Shown here piece by piece: positions 63,204-64,000 of a DNA stretch of 64,000 nucleotides. Below the pieces are notes generated by a model, which was not told the origin of the DNA, did no database searches, and worked only from the letters and a program-made list of their open reading frames with translations. This DNA is from Photobacterium kagoshimensis (GTDB lineage Bacteria > Pseudomonadota > Gammaproteobacteria > Enterobacterales > Vibrionaceae): the NCBI RefSeq assembly GCF_050337045.1, contig NZ_JAKJSO010000016.1:124001-188000 (forward strand), in the 5' to 3' direction. The first letter of the stretch is position 1. Every line of letters begins with the position of its first letter. The translations under genes were made by a program, and so were the position numbers.

Positions 63204-64000
63204 TATCTATCAACACCTTAATCCTTCTTCGCCTAGGATTATAAATAGTGTAATGCGCAAACTTTAATTATTAATATTGCTCGTTATACAATATATTGAC
63301 TGACTTACAGTCTATATAACTACTCACAGTTAATATAATAATTAGTCGATATTCTGGCTATTGAATAACATATCATTCCCTTTATAGTGATCCATAAAGT
63401 GGAGTGGTAAAGTTTATTTCAAGCCAGTAAAGTACATCTCAGTCATATCACAATCAGCTCCCGTATATATCTAATTTAAATAGATGCCCTCATTATAAAA
63501 TACACAATCCCTCAAGCAGGCACCTTGTTACTGCAACTTCACCACATCTACTATCAATTGCATTAGAAAATTGTTCGCTTGTAATCAAGCATCGGATCCA
63601 TCTTTAGTCATGTTCAACATAGTATTTTTAGCAAAGTACCCATTCTTTACGCCTACACTCTTCACCTCTGACATCATAAAGCCATACAGAGACCCCAGCT
63701 TAAGCTCAGGCAGAGTCGTTAGATTAGTATCATTGGGCATGCTCTTGCTACGCGCTAACACCCCAAATTAGCATCAGCTGAACACCCCAAATTAGCATCA
63801 GCTGAACACCCCTGAAAGTTACAGCGTCACTAATCTATTTTTTGTCTGCCTAGTCAGCGCCATGGATAGGTTCATTTATGGCTTTGCAACCAAATCATAC
63901 TAAGCACACACTCAATAAATACTGCAGCATACTTTTCCCGCTTATTATTCACCGATCCCATCTATGCTCGATAATGGCCATTAGAGAAAAGTCTTTTCAA
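63204..64000. other. Gene-poor end region
   Basis: About 800 bp with no convincing complete gene. It holds the 24-bp tandem repeat (63757-63812), a short ORF on the plus strand (ATG 63878, open to the window end, TAGG upstream) and a 29-residue minus-strand ORF (63872-63961, VNNKREKYAAVFIECVL), which may be remnants of an inserted sequence. None was assigned a function. Confidence 0.45.
63757..63812. repeat. 24-bp tandem repeat, 2.3 copies
   Basis: AACACCCCAAATTAGCATCAGCTG occurs at 63757-63780 and 63781-63804, perfectly duplicated, followed by AACACCCC. Multiple direct repeats like this are found near the ends of IS21-type elements, but no transposase was seen in the window. Confidence 0.8.

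Noticed and set aside
63571..63771. 66-residue plus-strand ORF near the right edge
   Set aside because: No ribosome site, runs into the tandem repeat, and composition is unlike the other genes in the window.

Overview
This 64 kb window is ordinary chromosomal DNA from a marine gamma-proteobacterium, most likely a Vibrionaceae member (Photobacterium/Vibrio-like). The basis is overall protein character, an aryl-polyene locus in the order known from Vibrionaceae and Enterobacteriaceae, an AcfD/SslE-type M60 lipoprotein, and MogA, CspA and MetAP proteins of gamma-proteobacterial type. The genus is inference. No rRNA, tRNA, CRISPR array, intact prophage or intact insertion sequence was found.

Left part (1-16 kb): a LacI-type regulator without a visible DNA-binding head (cut by the window start) lies divergent to a GH13 alpha-amylase-family enzyme. 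Then come a di-haem cytochrome c peroxidase-like lipoprotein, a very small RebB-like ORF, and a two-gene operon of a NifU-like Fe-S scaffold protein and a GGGtGRT-family protein of unknown function. These are followed by an Old Yellow Enzyme-type oxidoreductase, an alpha/beta hydrolase, the 1528-residue M60 metallopeptidase lipoprotein, and a divergent LemA / DUF3137 pair.

Middle (16-36 kb): a permease / thioredoxin / SigZ-like sigma factor module; a CatB-type acetyltransferase with a divergent LysR regulator; a chemoreceptor; a c-di-GMP EAL protein broken by one frameshift in a homopolymer; mogA; a GNAT acetyltransferase; two conserved hypothetical genes separated by an unusual multi-tier hairpin; a serine hydrolase with a divergent LysR regulator; a second-type methionine aminopeptidase overlapping a ParD-like RHH gene; a glutathionylspermidine synthase-like ATP-grasp protein; and a tricorn-like protease.

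Right part (36-64 kb): a complete aryl polyene (APE) pigment locus. A methyltransferase and a small lipoprotein are on the minus strand. On the plus strand are the KS-like factor, acyltransferase, two ACPs, membrane protein, AMP-ligase, dehydratase, glycosyltransferase/acyltransferase, an aromatic amino acid ammonia-lyase, thioesterase, LolA-like carrier, MMPL exporter, lipoprotein, KS, DH, KR and KS, ending at a strong terminator. The genes are tightly packed, with many 1-8 nt overlaps, and explain a full route: aryl starter supply, activation, type II PKS elongation, lipid attachment and export to the outer membrane. Further right are an HD-GYP phosphodiesterase, a LysR / EmrA / EmrB efflux set, a Lon-like protease, a cold-shock protein with a strong terminator, a coupled pair of tiny ORFs, and about 800 bp of gene-poor DNA with a 24-bp tandem repeat.

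Best candidates for something not well described: the NifU-like/GGGtGRT pair, the MetAP/ParD-like overlapping pair, the tiny ORF pair after the cold-shock gene, the nested hairpin at 26983-27073, and the ammonia-lyase of the APE locus with an atypical selectivity dipeptide.
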